Assembly (NCBI GenBank): GCA_026984595.1
Contig: JALSRW010000057.1
Location: 1 to 5,072, forward strand
Direction of reading: 5' to 3'
Length of the DNA: 5,072 nt
Source of the DNA: Alphaproteobacteria bacterium
GTDB lineage: Bacteria; Pseudomonadota; Alphaproteobacteria; Geminicoccales; Geminicoccaceae
Shown here in pieces: positions 1 through 5,072 of this stretch; within the stretch, counting starts at the first letter, position 1; every line of letters begins with the position of its first letter. The position numbers and the translations under genes were made by a program. Under the pieces are notes generated by a model. That model did no database searches, had not been told where the DNA came from, and worked only from the letters and a program-made list of their open reading frames with translations.

Positions 1-500
1 GGCGCCGCAGATGCCGGGGACGGAGCCGCCGCGGGCGCCTCTGCCGGAGGCGGGGAAATCCCGGCCGCCACCCGATCGACATCGGCCTTGGTGATGTTCC
101 CCTTGGGCCCGGTGCCGGCCACCGTCGTCAGATCGACGCCCTTTTCGGCGGCCAGCTTGCGGGCCGCCGGACCGACCCCCGCCGGTGTGGCGGAAGCCGA
201 TTCCTCCGCCGTGGTCCGCGCCGGTGCCGCCGCCGGCGCTTCGGTCGGCGGAGCCGCCGCCGCCCCTTCTTCGATGTGGCCGATCACCTTCCCGACCTCG
301 ACATCGGCTCCCTCCTCGGCCAGGATCTCGGCCAATCGGCCGGCCGCGGGAGCGGGGATCTCGAGGCTCACCTTGTCGGTCTCCACCTCCACCACCGGCT
401 CGTCGCGGGCCACCGTTTCGCCGGGCTTTTTCAGCCAGCGCGAGATGGTCGCTTCGGTGACCGACTCGCCGAGGGTGGGAACGCGGATTTCGACAGTCAT
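1..500 (-). CDS. sucB: Dihydrolipoyl succinyltransferase (E2 of 2-oxoglutarate dehydrogenase), 5' part; 3' end outside window
   Basis: E2o is the core of the 2-oxoglutarate dehydrogenase complex. Its lipoyl arm takes the succinyl group from SucA and transfers it to CoA. The window holds codons 1-166 of a usual ~400. Residues 1 to about 78 are a single lipoyl domain starting MTVEIRVPTLGESVTEATI; the lipoylated lysine is Lys43 in ETDKVSLE. A flexible Ala/Pro-rich linker follows (about 79-104). The peripheral-subunit-binding domain comes next (about 105-146), with GPAARKLAAEKGVD and AGTGPKGNITKADV; in the family it holds E3 and/or E1. A second Ala/Pro-rich linker begins at about 147 and runs off the window, so the acyltransferase domain with its HxxxDG motif is not visible. 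ETDKV rather than ETDKA, together with the sucA neighbour, favours E2o over pyruvate dehydrogenase E2. The ATG at 500 overlaps the sucA TGA by four bases. Confidence 0.97.
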   Translation of the reverse strand, partial: MTVEIRVPTLGESVTEATISRWLKKPGETVARDEPVVEVETDKVSLEIPAPAAGRLAEILAEEGADVEVGKVIGHIEEGAAAAPPTEAPAAAPARTTAEESASATPAGVGPAARKLAAEKGVDLTTVAGTGPKGNITKADVDRVAAGISPPPAEAPAAAPSPASAA

Positions 501-3379
501 TGCTCGTCCTCTCCTGAGCGGTAGCCGGCCGGTCGGGTGAAAGCCTCCTCGATGAGCTGCCGTTGCTCGTGTTCGTGCTGGGCGTAGTAACCGGTGGCCG
601 TCGAAGCGCTCGGCCGGCGGCCGGCATAGGACAGCCGCCGCTGCTCCTTGCCCAGCGCTTCCAGCAGATTCTCGATGCGCGGGGCGACGAAGAACCAGGC
701 ACCCATGTTGCGCGGCTCCTCCTGGCACCAGACATAGGTGGCCGCCCGCGGATAACGGGCCAGCTCCTCGGTCAGCGCTTCTTCCGGGAACGGTGCGAGC
801 TGCTCGAGCCGCACGAGTGCCACCTTGCCGCCCAGCGCCCGTTCGTCGCGGGCCTGCTGGAGCTCGTAGAAGATCTTGCCGCTGCACATGATCACCCGCT
901 CGACGGCGGCATCGCTCTCGCTCGGCGGCTCCTCGTACATCACCCGATGGAAGCTGGTTCCCGGTGCCATGTCGGCCAGCGCCGAGACACAGCGGCGATG
1001 GCGGAGCAGCGATTTCGGCGTCAGACAGATGAGCGGCTTGCGGAAATCGCGATGCAGCTGGCGCCGGAGAACATGGAAGAAGTTGGCCGGCGTCGTACAG
1101 TTGACGACCTGGAGATTGTGCTCCGCATAGAGCTGCAGGAACCGCTCCGGCCGCGCCGAGCTGTGCTCCGGTCCCTGCCCCTCGTAGCCATGCGGCAGGA
1201 AGCAGACCAACCCCGACATGCGCAGCCATTTGGCCTCGCCGGAGCTGATGAACTGGTCGAAATAGACCTGCGCACCGTTGGCGAAATCCCCGAACTGCGC
1301 TTCCCAGACGGTCAGAGCGTTGGGATCGGCCAGCGAATAGCCGTACTCGAAGCCGAGTACGCCCTCCTCCGACAGCATGCTGTCGACGATCTCCACGCTG
1401 GCCTGGTCGGGCGCCAGATGGGCGAGCGGGATATAGTGCTCCTCGGTGGTCTGGTCGACGATCACCGCATGACGCTGCGAGAAGGTACCGCGACCGACAT
1501 CCTCTCCCGACAGGCGCACCGGGAATCCCTCCACCAGGAGAGTGGCGAAGGCCAGATGCTCGGCAGTCGCCCAGTCGATGCGCTCACCGCTCTCGATCGC
1601 CTTGCGCCGCTGGTTGATGACCCGCCGCAGCCGCGGGTGTACATCGAGGGTCTCGGGCAATGTGGTCATGCGGCGGCCGAGTTCGCGCAGCCGGTCGAGC
1701 TCGGTGGCCGTGGCACCACGCACATAGGTCAGCGGTGCCGCCCGCAAACCCTTCCAGGCCCCCTGCAACCAGTCGGCCTGGTTGGAGCGGTAGTTGCGCG
1801 AGGCCTCGTGCGCCGCCTCGAGCCGCCGGCGGAAATCCTCCAGCATCTCTTCCGCCTCGCCCGGCCGGATCAGCCCTTCCCGCTCCAGCCGCTGGGCGTA
1901 GATCTGCCGCACCGTCGGATGACGGGCGATGGTCTTGTACATGATCGGCTGGGTGAAGGAGGGCTCGTCGCTCTCGTTGTGACCGTGGCGCCGGTAGCAC
2001 CACATGTCGATGACCACGTCCTTCTTGAAGCGCTGGCGGAACTCGGTAGCCAACTTGGCGACCTGGATGACGGCGATGGGATCGTCGCCATTGACGTGGA
2101 ACACCGGGCACTGCACACCGCGCGCCACATCCGACGGATAGGGCGAACTGCGCGCCTGGGCCGGGCTGGTGGTGAAGCCGATCTGGTTGTTGATGATCAG
2201 ATGCACCGTGCCGCCGATGCGGTAGCCCTTGAGCTCCGACATCTCCAGGCATTCGTGCACCACTCCCTGTCCGATGAAGGCGGCGTCGCCATGGAGCAAC
2301 AGCCCCATCACCCGCGAGCGCTCGACATCGCCGCGCTGGCGCTGCTTGGCGCGGGCCTTGCCCATCACCACCGGATCGACCGCCTCGAGATGGGAGGGGT
2401 TGGCGGTCAACGACAGATGCAGCTTGTTCCCGCTGGGCATCGTGCGGTCGGTCGAAGTACCGAGATGGTACTTGACATCGCCCGAGCCGAGCACCGAATC
2501 GCGGACCGCCTCGCCCTGGAACTCGGAGAGGATGGCGGCGTAGGGCTTGCCCATCACATTGGCCAGCACGTTGAGCCGGCCGCGATGCGGCATGCCGATC
2601 ACCACTTCCTCGACACCGAGTTCGCTGGCGGTGCGGATCACCGCCTCCAGCGCCGGGATGGTGCTTTCGCCGCCATCGATACCGAAGCGCTTGGTGCCCG
2701 GGAACTTGCGATGGAGAAAGGTCTCGAAGGCCTCGGTGGCGGTGAGCTGCTCGAGGATCTCGCGCTTTTCTTCGGCGCTGGCGTCCCAGATACCACCCGT
2801 GCCCTCGATCTTGGCCTGGATCCAGGCCTTCTGCTCCGGATCCTGGATGTGCAGGAACTCGACCCCGACCGTGCCGCTGTAGGTCTTGCGCAGCACCTCC
2901 ATGATCTTCCGCAGGGTCGCGGTCTCGAGGCCGAGCACATAATCCAGATAGAACTCCCGCTCGAAATCCGCGTCCTCGAAACCGTAGGTGCGGGGATCGA
3001 GTTCGGGATGATGCTCGTTGCGGGCGAGGCCCAGCGGATCGAGATCGGCGATGAGATGGCCGCGCACACGGTAGGCGCGGATCAGCATGATCACCCGGAG
3101 GTGATCGCGGATCAGCTTCTTGGCCGTCGCATCCTGCAGCCCCGCCCCGGTGACGATCCCCGACGCCGTCCCCGCCGTTCGCGACGGATGGGGCCTGCGG
3201 GCCTCCTGGAGACGCTCGAACAGGCGCCGATTGTCGACTCCCAGCTCGTCGAAAAAGGTGCGCCAGCCGGGATCGACGCTGGCGGGATCGGCCAGATAGC
3301 GCGCGTACATTTCCTCGAGGAAGGGCGCGTTCGTCCCGTAGAGGAACGAAGTCTGTTCGAGCTCGAGACGCGTCGCCAT
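497..3379 (-). CDS. sucA: 2-oxoglutarate dehydrogenase E1 component (thiamine diphosphate dependent)
   Basis: E1o decarboxylates 2-oxoglutarate on thiamine diphosphate and reductively succinylates the lipoyl arm of SucB. At 960 residues it is within the family range (933 in E. coli, nearer 1000 in many Alphaproteobacteria). In order: the N-terminal E2-contact segment TSFLYGTNAPFLEEMYARYL (about 10-29); a linker to about 85; RAYRVRGHLIADLDPLG (about 101-117); and the first catalytic domain with GMPHRGRLN (His265), GDVKYHLG, the diphosphate/Mg motif GDAAFIGQG (from 364) to INNQIGFTT (396-404), HVNGDDP (428-434) and CYRRHGHNESDEP (461-473). The pyrimidine-binding domain (about 600-795) has EGVLGFEYGYS and HGYEGQGPEHSSAR (730-743), and a C-terminal OGDH domain follows. 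A TTG in the same frame at 3388 would overlap the Shine-Dalgarno GGAGGT, so ATG at 3379 is preferred. The TGA overlaps the sucB ATG as ATGA. All catalytic motifs look intact. Confidence 0.98.
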   Translation of the reverse strand: MATRLELEQTSFLYGTNAPFLEEMYARYLADPASVDPGWRTFFDELGVDNRRLFERLQEARRPHPSRTAGTASGIVTGAGLQDATAKKLIRDHLRVIMLIRAYRVRGHLIADLDPLGLARNEHHPELDPRTYGFEDADFEREFYLDYVLGLETATLRKIMEVLRKTYSGTVGVEFLHIQDPEQKAWIQAKIEGTGGIWDASAEEKREILEQLTATEAFETFLHRKFPGTKRFGIDGGESTIPALEAVIRTASELGVEEVVIGMPHRGRLNVLANVMGKPYAAILSEFQGEAVRDSVLGSGDVKYHLGTSTDRTMPSGNKLHLSLTANPSHLEAVDPVVMGKARAKQRQRGDVERSRVMGLLLHGDAAFIGQGVVHECLEMSELKGYRIGGTVHLIINNQIGFTTSPAQARSSPYPSDVARGVQCPVFHVNGDDPIAVIQVAKLATEFRQRFKKDVVIDMWCYRRHGHNESDEPSFTQPIMYKTIARHPTVRQIYAQRLEREGLIRPGEAEEMLEDFRRRLEAAHEASRNYRSNQADWLQGAWKGLRAAPLTYVRGATATELDRLRELGRRMTTLPETLDVHPRLRRVINQRRKAIESGERIDWATAEHLAFATLLVEGFPVRLSGEDVGRGTFSQRHAVIVDQTTEEHYIPLAHLAPDQASVEIVDSMLSEEGVLGFEYGYSLADPNALTVWEAQFGDFANGAQVYFDQFISSGEAKWLRMSGLVCFLPHGYEGQGPEHSSARPERFLQLYAEHNLQVVNCTTPANFFHVLRRQLHRDFRKPLICLTPKSLLRHRRCVSALADMAPGTSFHRVMYEEPPSESDAAVERVIMCSGKIFYELQQARDERALGGKVALVRLEQLAPFPEEALTEELARYPRAATYVWCQEEPRNMGAWFFVAPRIENLLEALGKEQRRLSYAGRRPSASTATGYYAQHEHEQRQLIEEAFTRPAGYRSGEDEQ
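507..515 (-). promoter_or_regulatory. Shine-Dalgarno site of sucB, inside the end of sucA
   Basis: AGGAGAGGA lies six bases before the sucB ATG at 500. It is embedded in the last codons of sucA, which encode SGEDEQ. With the ATGA stop/start overlap it supports coupled translation of E1 and E2. The polar SucA C-terminus may be shaped partly by the need to carry this site; that is inference. Confidence 0.8.
1342..1361 (-). repeat. Perfect 8-bp inverted repeat with 4-nt loop inside sucA
   Basis: CGTACTCG and CGAGTACG are exact inverted copies separated by four bases. They can form a tetraloop hairpin in the sucA message. The segment encodes the conserved GVLGFEYG stretch of the pyrimidine-binding domain. 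The repeat is directly visible, but one such hairpin somewhere in 5 kb is not unexpected by chance, and no function is claimed. Confidence 0.5.
3076..3116 (-). repeat. 11-bp direct repeat flanking a 7-bp inverted repeat inside sucA
   Basis: CGCGGATCAGC (plus-strand reading) occurs at 3076-3086 and again at 3106-3116, exactly 30 bases apart. Between and partly overlapping them, GATCACC (3089-3095) and GGTGATC (3100-3106) form a perfect inverted repeat with a four-base loop. The protein shows the same pattern as two LIR tripeptides ten residues apart, in KLIRDHLRV and MLIRAYR. The second is a conserved family motif, so protein constraint probably explains much of this. Confidence 0.5.
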
Positions 3380-3409
3380 GGTCCACAACCTCCGGGGTCA
3401 CCGGCATGG
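3376..3409 (-). promoter_or_regulatory. Possible fold over the sucA ribosome binding site and start codon
   Basis: On the mRNA, CCATG (3409-3405) can pair with CATGG (3380-3376), which contains the sucA ATG. Directly inside it, CCGG (3404-3401) can pair with CCGG (3395-3392), closing a TGACC loop and covering the first two bases of GGAGGT. The 3' side leaves an 11-base bulge. The stems are short (five and four pairs), so stability is uncertain and chance is a fair explanation. Confidence 0.2.
3388..3393 (-). promoter_or_regulatory. Shine-Dalgarno site of sucA (GGAGGT)
   Basis: GGAGGT lies eight bases before the ATG at 3379 and is an almost perfect match to the anti-Shine-Dalgarno sequence. 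It decides the start. A TTG in frame at 3388, three codons upstream, uses the last base of this site and has no ribosome binding site of its own at a usable distance. Confidence 0.85.
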
Positions 3410-3433
3410 AGAAAAACGCGAATTTCCTACGAT

Positions 3434-3441
3434 ATGGTTAA
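3434..3441 (-). promoter_or_regulatory. Possible CtrA-type half-site TTAACCAT
   Basis: TTAACCAT on the minus strand equals the half-site described for the alphaproteobacterial cell-cycle regulator CtrA. The full TTAA-N7-TTAA form is not present: the second half reads GTAG. The site is 55 bases or more upstream of sucA in an otherwise GC-rich context, which makes the match less trivial. A single half-site is weak evidence, and it matters only if the host really is an alphaproteobacterium with CtrA. Confidence 0.2.
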
Positions 3442-3470
3442 CGCACCTCCCGGCTCCGCGCATCCGGCCG

Positions 3471-4346
3471 CTACGCCGCCAGCGCCTCGGCCATCGCCTT
3501 GCCGATCTCGGCAGGGTTCTCCGCCACCACGATGCCGGCCTCCCGCATCGCCCGGATCTTCTCCTCGGCGCCCCCCTTGCCGCCGGCGATGATCGCCCCG
3601 GCATGCCCCATCCGCCTTCCGGGAGGTGCCGTCCGCCCGGCGATGAAGCCGGCGACCGGCTTTTTCTTCGGGGAGGCGGCGATGAAGGATGCCGCCTCCT
3701 CCTCCGCGGTACCGCCGATCTCGCCGATCATGACGATCCCCTCGGTCGCCGGATCCTCGAAGAAGAGCTGCAGAACCTCGATGAACTCCATGCCCTTGAC
3801 CGGATCGCCGCCGATCCCGACACAGGTGGACTGGCCGAGCCCGAGTTGGGTCGTTTGCCACACCGCCTCGTAGGTCAGGGTGCCGGAGCGGGAGACGATG
3901 CCGATCTTCCCGGGCATGTGGATATGGCCGGGCATGATGCCGATCTTGCAGGCACCGGGAGTGATGATGCCCGGACAATTGGGGCCGATCAGGCGCGAGG
4001 CCGAACCGTCCAGCGCCCGCTTCACCTTGACCATGTCCATCACCGGGATGCCCTCGGTGATGCAGACGATGAGCGGCACCCGCGCCTCCACCGCTTCGAG
4101 GATGGCATCGGCGGCGAAGGGAGCCGGCACATAGATCACGGTGGCCTCGGCCCCGGTTTCCCGCACCGCTTCGCGCACGGTGTCGAACACCGGCAGCCCG
4201 AGATGGGTGGATCCGCCCTTGCCCGGGGTCACGCCGCCCACCATGCGGGTGCCGTAGGCGATCGCCTGCTCGGAATGGAAGGTTCCCTGGGCTCCGGTGA
4301 AGCCCTGGCAGATGACCCGGGTATCGGCGTCGACGAGTATCGACAT
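3471..4346 (-). CDS. sucD: Succinyl-CoA synthetase (ADP-forming) alpha subunit
   Basis: This is the CoA-binding, catalytic-histidine subunit of succinyl-CoA synthetase, the partner of SucC. It has 291 residues, the normal length (E. coli SucD is 289). The N-terminal Rossmann-type CoA-binding domain begins with TRVICQGFTGAQGTFH and continues with GGVTPGKGG (about 37-45), YVPAPFAADAI and CITEGIPV. The central signature SRLIGPNCPGII is at about 117-128. The second domain has GIVSRSGTLTYEA (about 149-161) and GIGGDP. The active-site histidine that is phosphorylated lies in GRRMGHAGAI and is His248. The start is ATG at 4346, with AAGAAGG seven bases upstream, and it overlaps the sucC TGA as TGATG, so the two subunits are probably translated in a coupled, roughly equimolar way. 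The stop is TAG. No truncation or missing key residue is seen. Confidence 0.98.
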   Translation of the reverse strand: MSILVDADTRVICQGFTGAQGTFHSEQAIAYGTRMVGGVTPGKGGSTHLGLPVFDTVREAVRETGAEATVIYVPAPFAADAILEAVEARVPLIVCITEGIPVMDMVKVKRALDGSASRLIGPNCPGIITPGACKIGIMPGHIHMPGKIGIVSRSGTLTYEAVWQTTQLGLGQSTCVGIGGDPVKGMEFIEVLQLFFEDPATEGIVMIGEIGGTAEEEAASFIAASPKKKPVAGFIAGRTAPPGRRMGHAGAIIAGGKGGAEEKIRAMREAGIVVAENPAEIGKAMAEALAA

Positions 4347-5072
4347 CAGGCAGCCTTCTTCACAGCGTTGACGATCTTGCGGGCGGCATCGGCCAGATCA
4401 TCGGCGGGGATGATCGGCAGTCCGGACTGCGAGAGGATGCGCTTGCCCAGCTCGACGTTGGTGCCCTCCAGCCGGACCACCAGCGGCACGTTGAGATTGA
4501 CCTCGCGGGCCGCCGCCACCACCCCTTCGGCGATCACATCACAGCGCATGATGCCGCCGAAGATGTTGATCAGCACCCCCTCGACATTGGGATCGGAGAG
4601 CAGCAGCCGGAAGGCGGCGGTCACCCGCTCCTTGGTGGCGCCGCCGCCGACATCGAGAAAATTCGCGGGCTCGCCACCGTAGAGTTTGATGATGTCCATG
4701 GTCGCCATGGCCAGCCCGGCACCGTTGACCATGCAGCCGATGTTGCCGTCCAGCTTGATGTAGCTGAGCTCGTGGCGGCTGGCCTCGATCTCGTGCGGAT
4801 CCTCCTCGTCGAGATCGCGCAGCTCGAGGATCTTGGGTTGGCGAAAGAGCCCGTTGCTGTCGAAATTCATCTTGGCGTCGAGGGCCAGCAGCTCCCCCTC
4901 GCCGGTGACCACCAAGGGATTGATCTCGACCAGGCTGGCATCGCGCTCGACCATGCAGGTATAGAGCCCCTTCATCAGGCTCACCGCCTTGCGCACCTCG
5001 CCGCCCGAAAGCCCCAGCCCGAACGCCAGCTCGCGACCGTAATGGGGCATGAAGCCGGTCGCCGGATCGATC
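4346..5072 (-). CDS. sucC: Succinyl-CoA synthetase (ADP-forming) beta subunit, 3' part; 5' end outside window
   Basis: This is the nucleotide-binding (ATP-grasp) subunit of succinyl-CoA synthetase. With SucD it converts succinyl-CoA to succinate, coupled to ATP or GTP synthesis, in the cytoplasm. The window holds the last 241 codons. The frame is open to the edge with IDPATGF ahead of an internal Met at 5050, so that ATG is not the start. About 150 N-terminal residues of a usual ~390 are missing, including most of the ATP-grasp fold. Visible motifs, numbered from the window edge: EINPL (about 49-53) and LDAK (about 64-67), which carry the Mg-nucleotide ligands in the family; GNIGCMVNGAG (to about 119); NFLDVGGGATKERV; and the loop GGIMRCD (about 172-178), which faces the phosphohistidine. 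All look intact. The TGA stop overlaps the sucD ATG by one base. Nucleotide preference (ADP or GDP) cannot be judged from this part. Confidence 0.97.
   Translation of the reverse strand, partial: IDPATGFMPHYGRELAFGLGLSGGEVRKAVSLMKGLYTCMVERDASLVEINPLVVTGEGELLALDAKMNFDSNGLFRQPKILELRDLDEEDPHEIEASRHELSYIKLDGNIGCMVNGAGLAMATMDIIKLYGGEPANFLDVGGGATKERVTAAFRLLLSDPNVEGVLINIFGGIMRCDVIAEGVVAAAREVNLNVPLVVRLEGTNVELGKRILSQSGLPIIPADDLADAARKIVNAVKKAA
4354..4360 (-). promoter_or_regulatory. Shine-Dalgarno site of sucD, inside the end of sucC
   Basis: AAGAAGG lies seven bases before the sucD ATG at 4346, within the codons for the KKA near the SucC C-terminus. It is a moderate site (core AAGG). The TGATG junction right after it suggests that ribosomes finishing sucC restart on sucD. 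Confidence 0.65.

Larger units (their letters stand above)
3380..3470 (-). other. 91-nt sucD-sucA intergenic leader
   Basis: This is the only non-coding gap in the window. On the minus strand it starts GC-rich, then has an AT-rich patch (about 3411-3442) containing TTAACCAT, ATATCG, GGAAATTC and a run of five T. It ends GC-rich around the sucA ribosome binding site. No convincing -35/-10 pair was found: TTAACC matches four of six bases of TTGACA, but CGTTTT at the right spacing is a poor -10. No hairpin precedes the T run, so a terminator is not supported. It could be a plain spacer, a leader for post-transcriptional control or an internal promoter region. Confidence 0.6.

Noticed and set aside
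79..266. Repetitive GCC/GCG-rich stretch in sucB as a DNA repeat or low-complexity artefact
   Set aside because: It encodes the flexible Ala/Pro linkers around the subunit-binding domain that are normal for E2 enzymes. The frame stays open and no regular repeat unit is present.
88..540. 150-codon plus-strand open frame opposite sucB
   Set aside because: Its low-complexity Ala/Ser/Pro composition mirrors the Ala/Pro linker of sucB on the other strand. The lipoyl and subunit-binding domains show which strand codes.
3357..3366. 10-bp palindrome TCGAGCTCGA near the sucA start
   Set aside because: It arises from alternating Leu and Glu codons (LELE) in the SucA N-terminus; no second copy or operator-like context was seen.
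3379..3388. TTG at 3388 as the sucA start (three residues longer)
   Set aside because: The codon overlaps the last base of the GGAGGT ribosome binding site, and the ATG at 3379 sits at ideal spacing.
1584..3407. 607-codon open frame on the same strand as sucA in another frame
   Set aside because: It overlaps sucA throughout, is very rich in Arg, Ala, Gly and Pro, shows no recognisable domain, and is what GC-rich codon usage produces in a shifted frame. The sucA frame carries every catalytic motif.
3411..3425. T run in the sucD-sucA gap as an intrinsic terminator
   Set aside because: No GC-rich hairpin directly precedes the five T residues, and termination there would cut sucAB off from the operon.
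3378..4682. 434-codon plus-strand open frame across sucD and the end of sucC
   Set aside because: It runs antisense to intact, highly conserved genes, has no recognisable motif, and is kept open by the rarity of TTA, CTA and TCA codons in those genes.
4697..4711. Two CCATGG palindromes three bases apart in sucC
   Set aside because: They fall in the codons for the conserved LAMATMD segment of SucC and are explained by the protein sequence.

Overview
The window is GC-rich (roughly two thirds G+C by eye). It is almost entirely filled by four genes on the minus strand, read from high to low coordinates as sucC (5' end missing), sucD, sucA and sucB (3' end missing). Together they encode two consecutive TCA-cycle enzymes: the E1 and E2 subunits of 2-oxoglutarate dehydrogenase, and both subunits of succinyl-CoA synthetase. 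The order sucC-sucD-sucA-sucB is typical of Alphaproteobacteria, where mdh usually lies upstream and a lipoamide dehydrogenase gene downstream. Escherichia coli has sucABCD instead. Several SucA, SucC and SucD segments also read like alphaproteobacterial proteins, for example FGIDGGES and NGDDP in SucA. A deep-branching alphaproteobacterium or a close proteobacterial relative is the best guess, but this was not tested by a search.

Layout on the minus strand: sucC C-terminal 241 codons (5072-4346); a 1-nt TGATG overlap; sucD (4346-3471); a 91-nt leader (3470-3380); sucA (3379-497); a 4-nt ATGA overlap; sucB N-terminal 166 codons (500-1). Each internal start has a Shine-Dalgarno sequence. The tight junctions indicate one transcript with translational coupling within each enzyme pair: C with D, and A with B. 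The only real gap separates the two enzymes.

How the genes work together: SucA decarboxylates 2-oxoglutarate on thiamine diphosphate and passes the succinyl group to the lipoyl arm of SucB. SucB transfers it to CoA. SucCD then converts succinyl-CoA to succinate while making ATP or GTP. The E3 subunit is not in this window.

Nothing here is a new system, a mobile element, a CRISPR array or an RNA gene. The least explained DNA is the 91-nt sucD-sucA gap. It holds an AT-rich patch with a CtrA-like half-site, a small reading frame and a possible fold over the sucA start. The very long reading frames on the opposite strand, and in another frame of the same strand, are explained by GC-rich codon usage.
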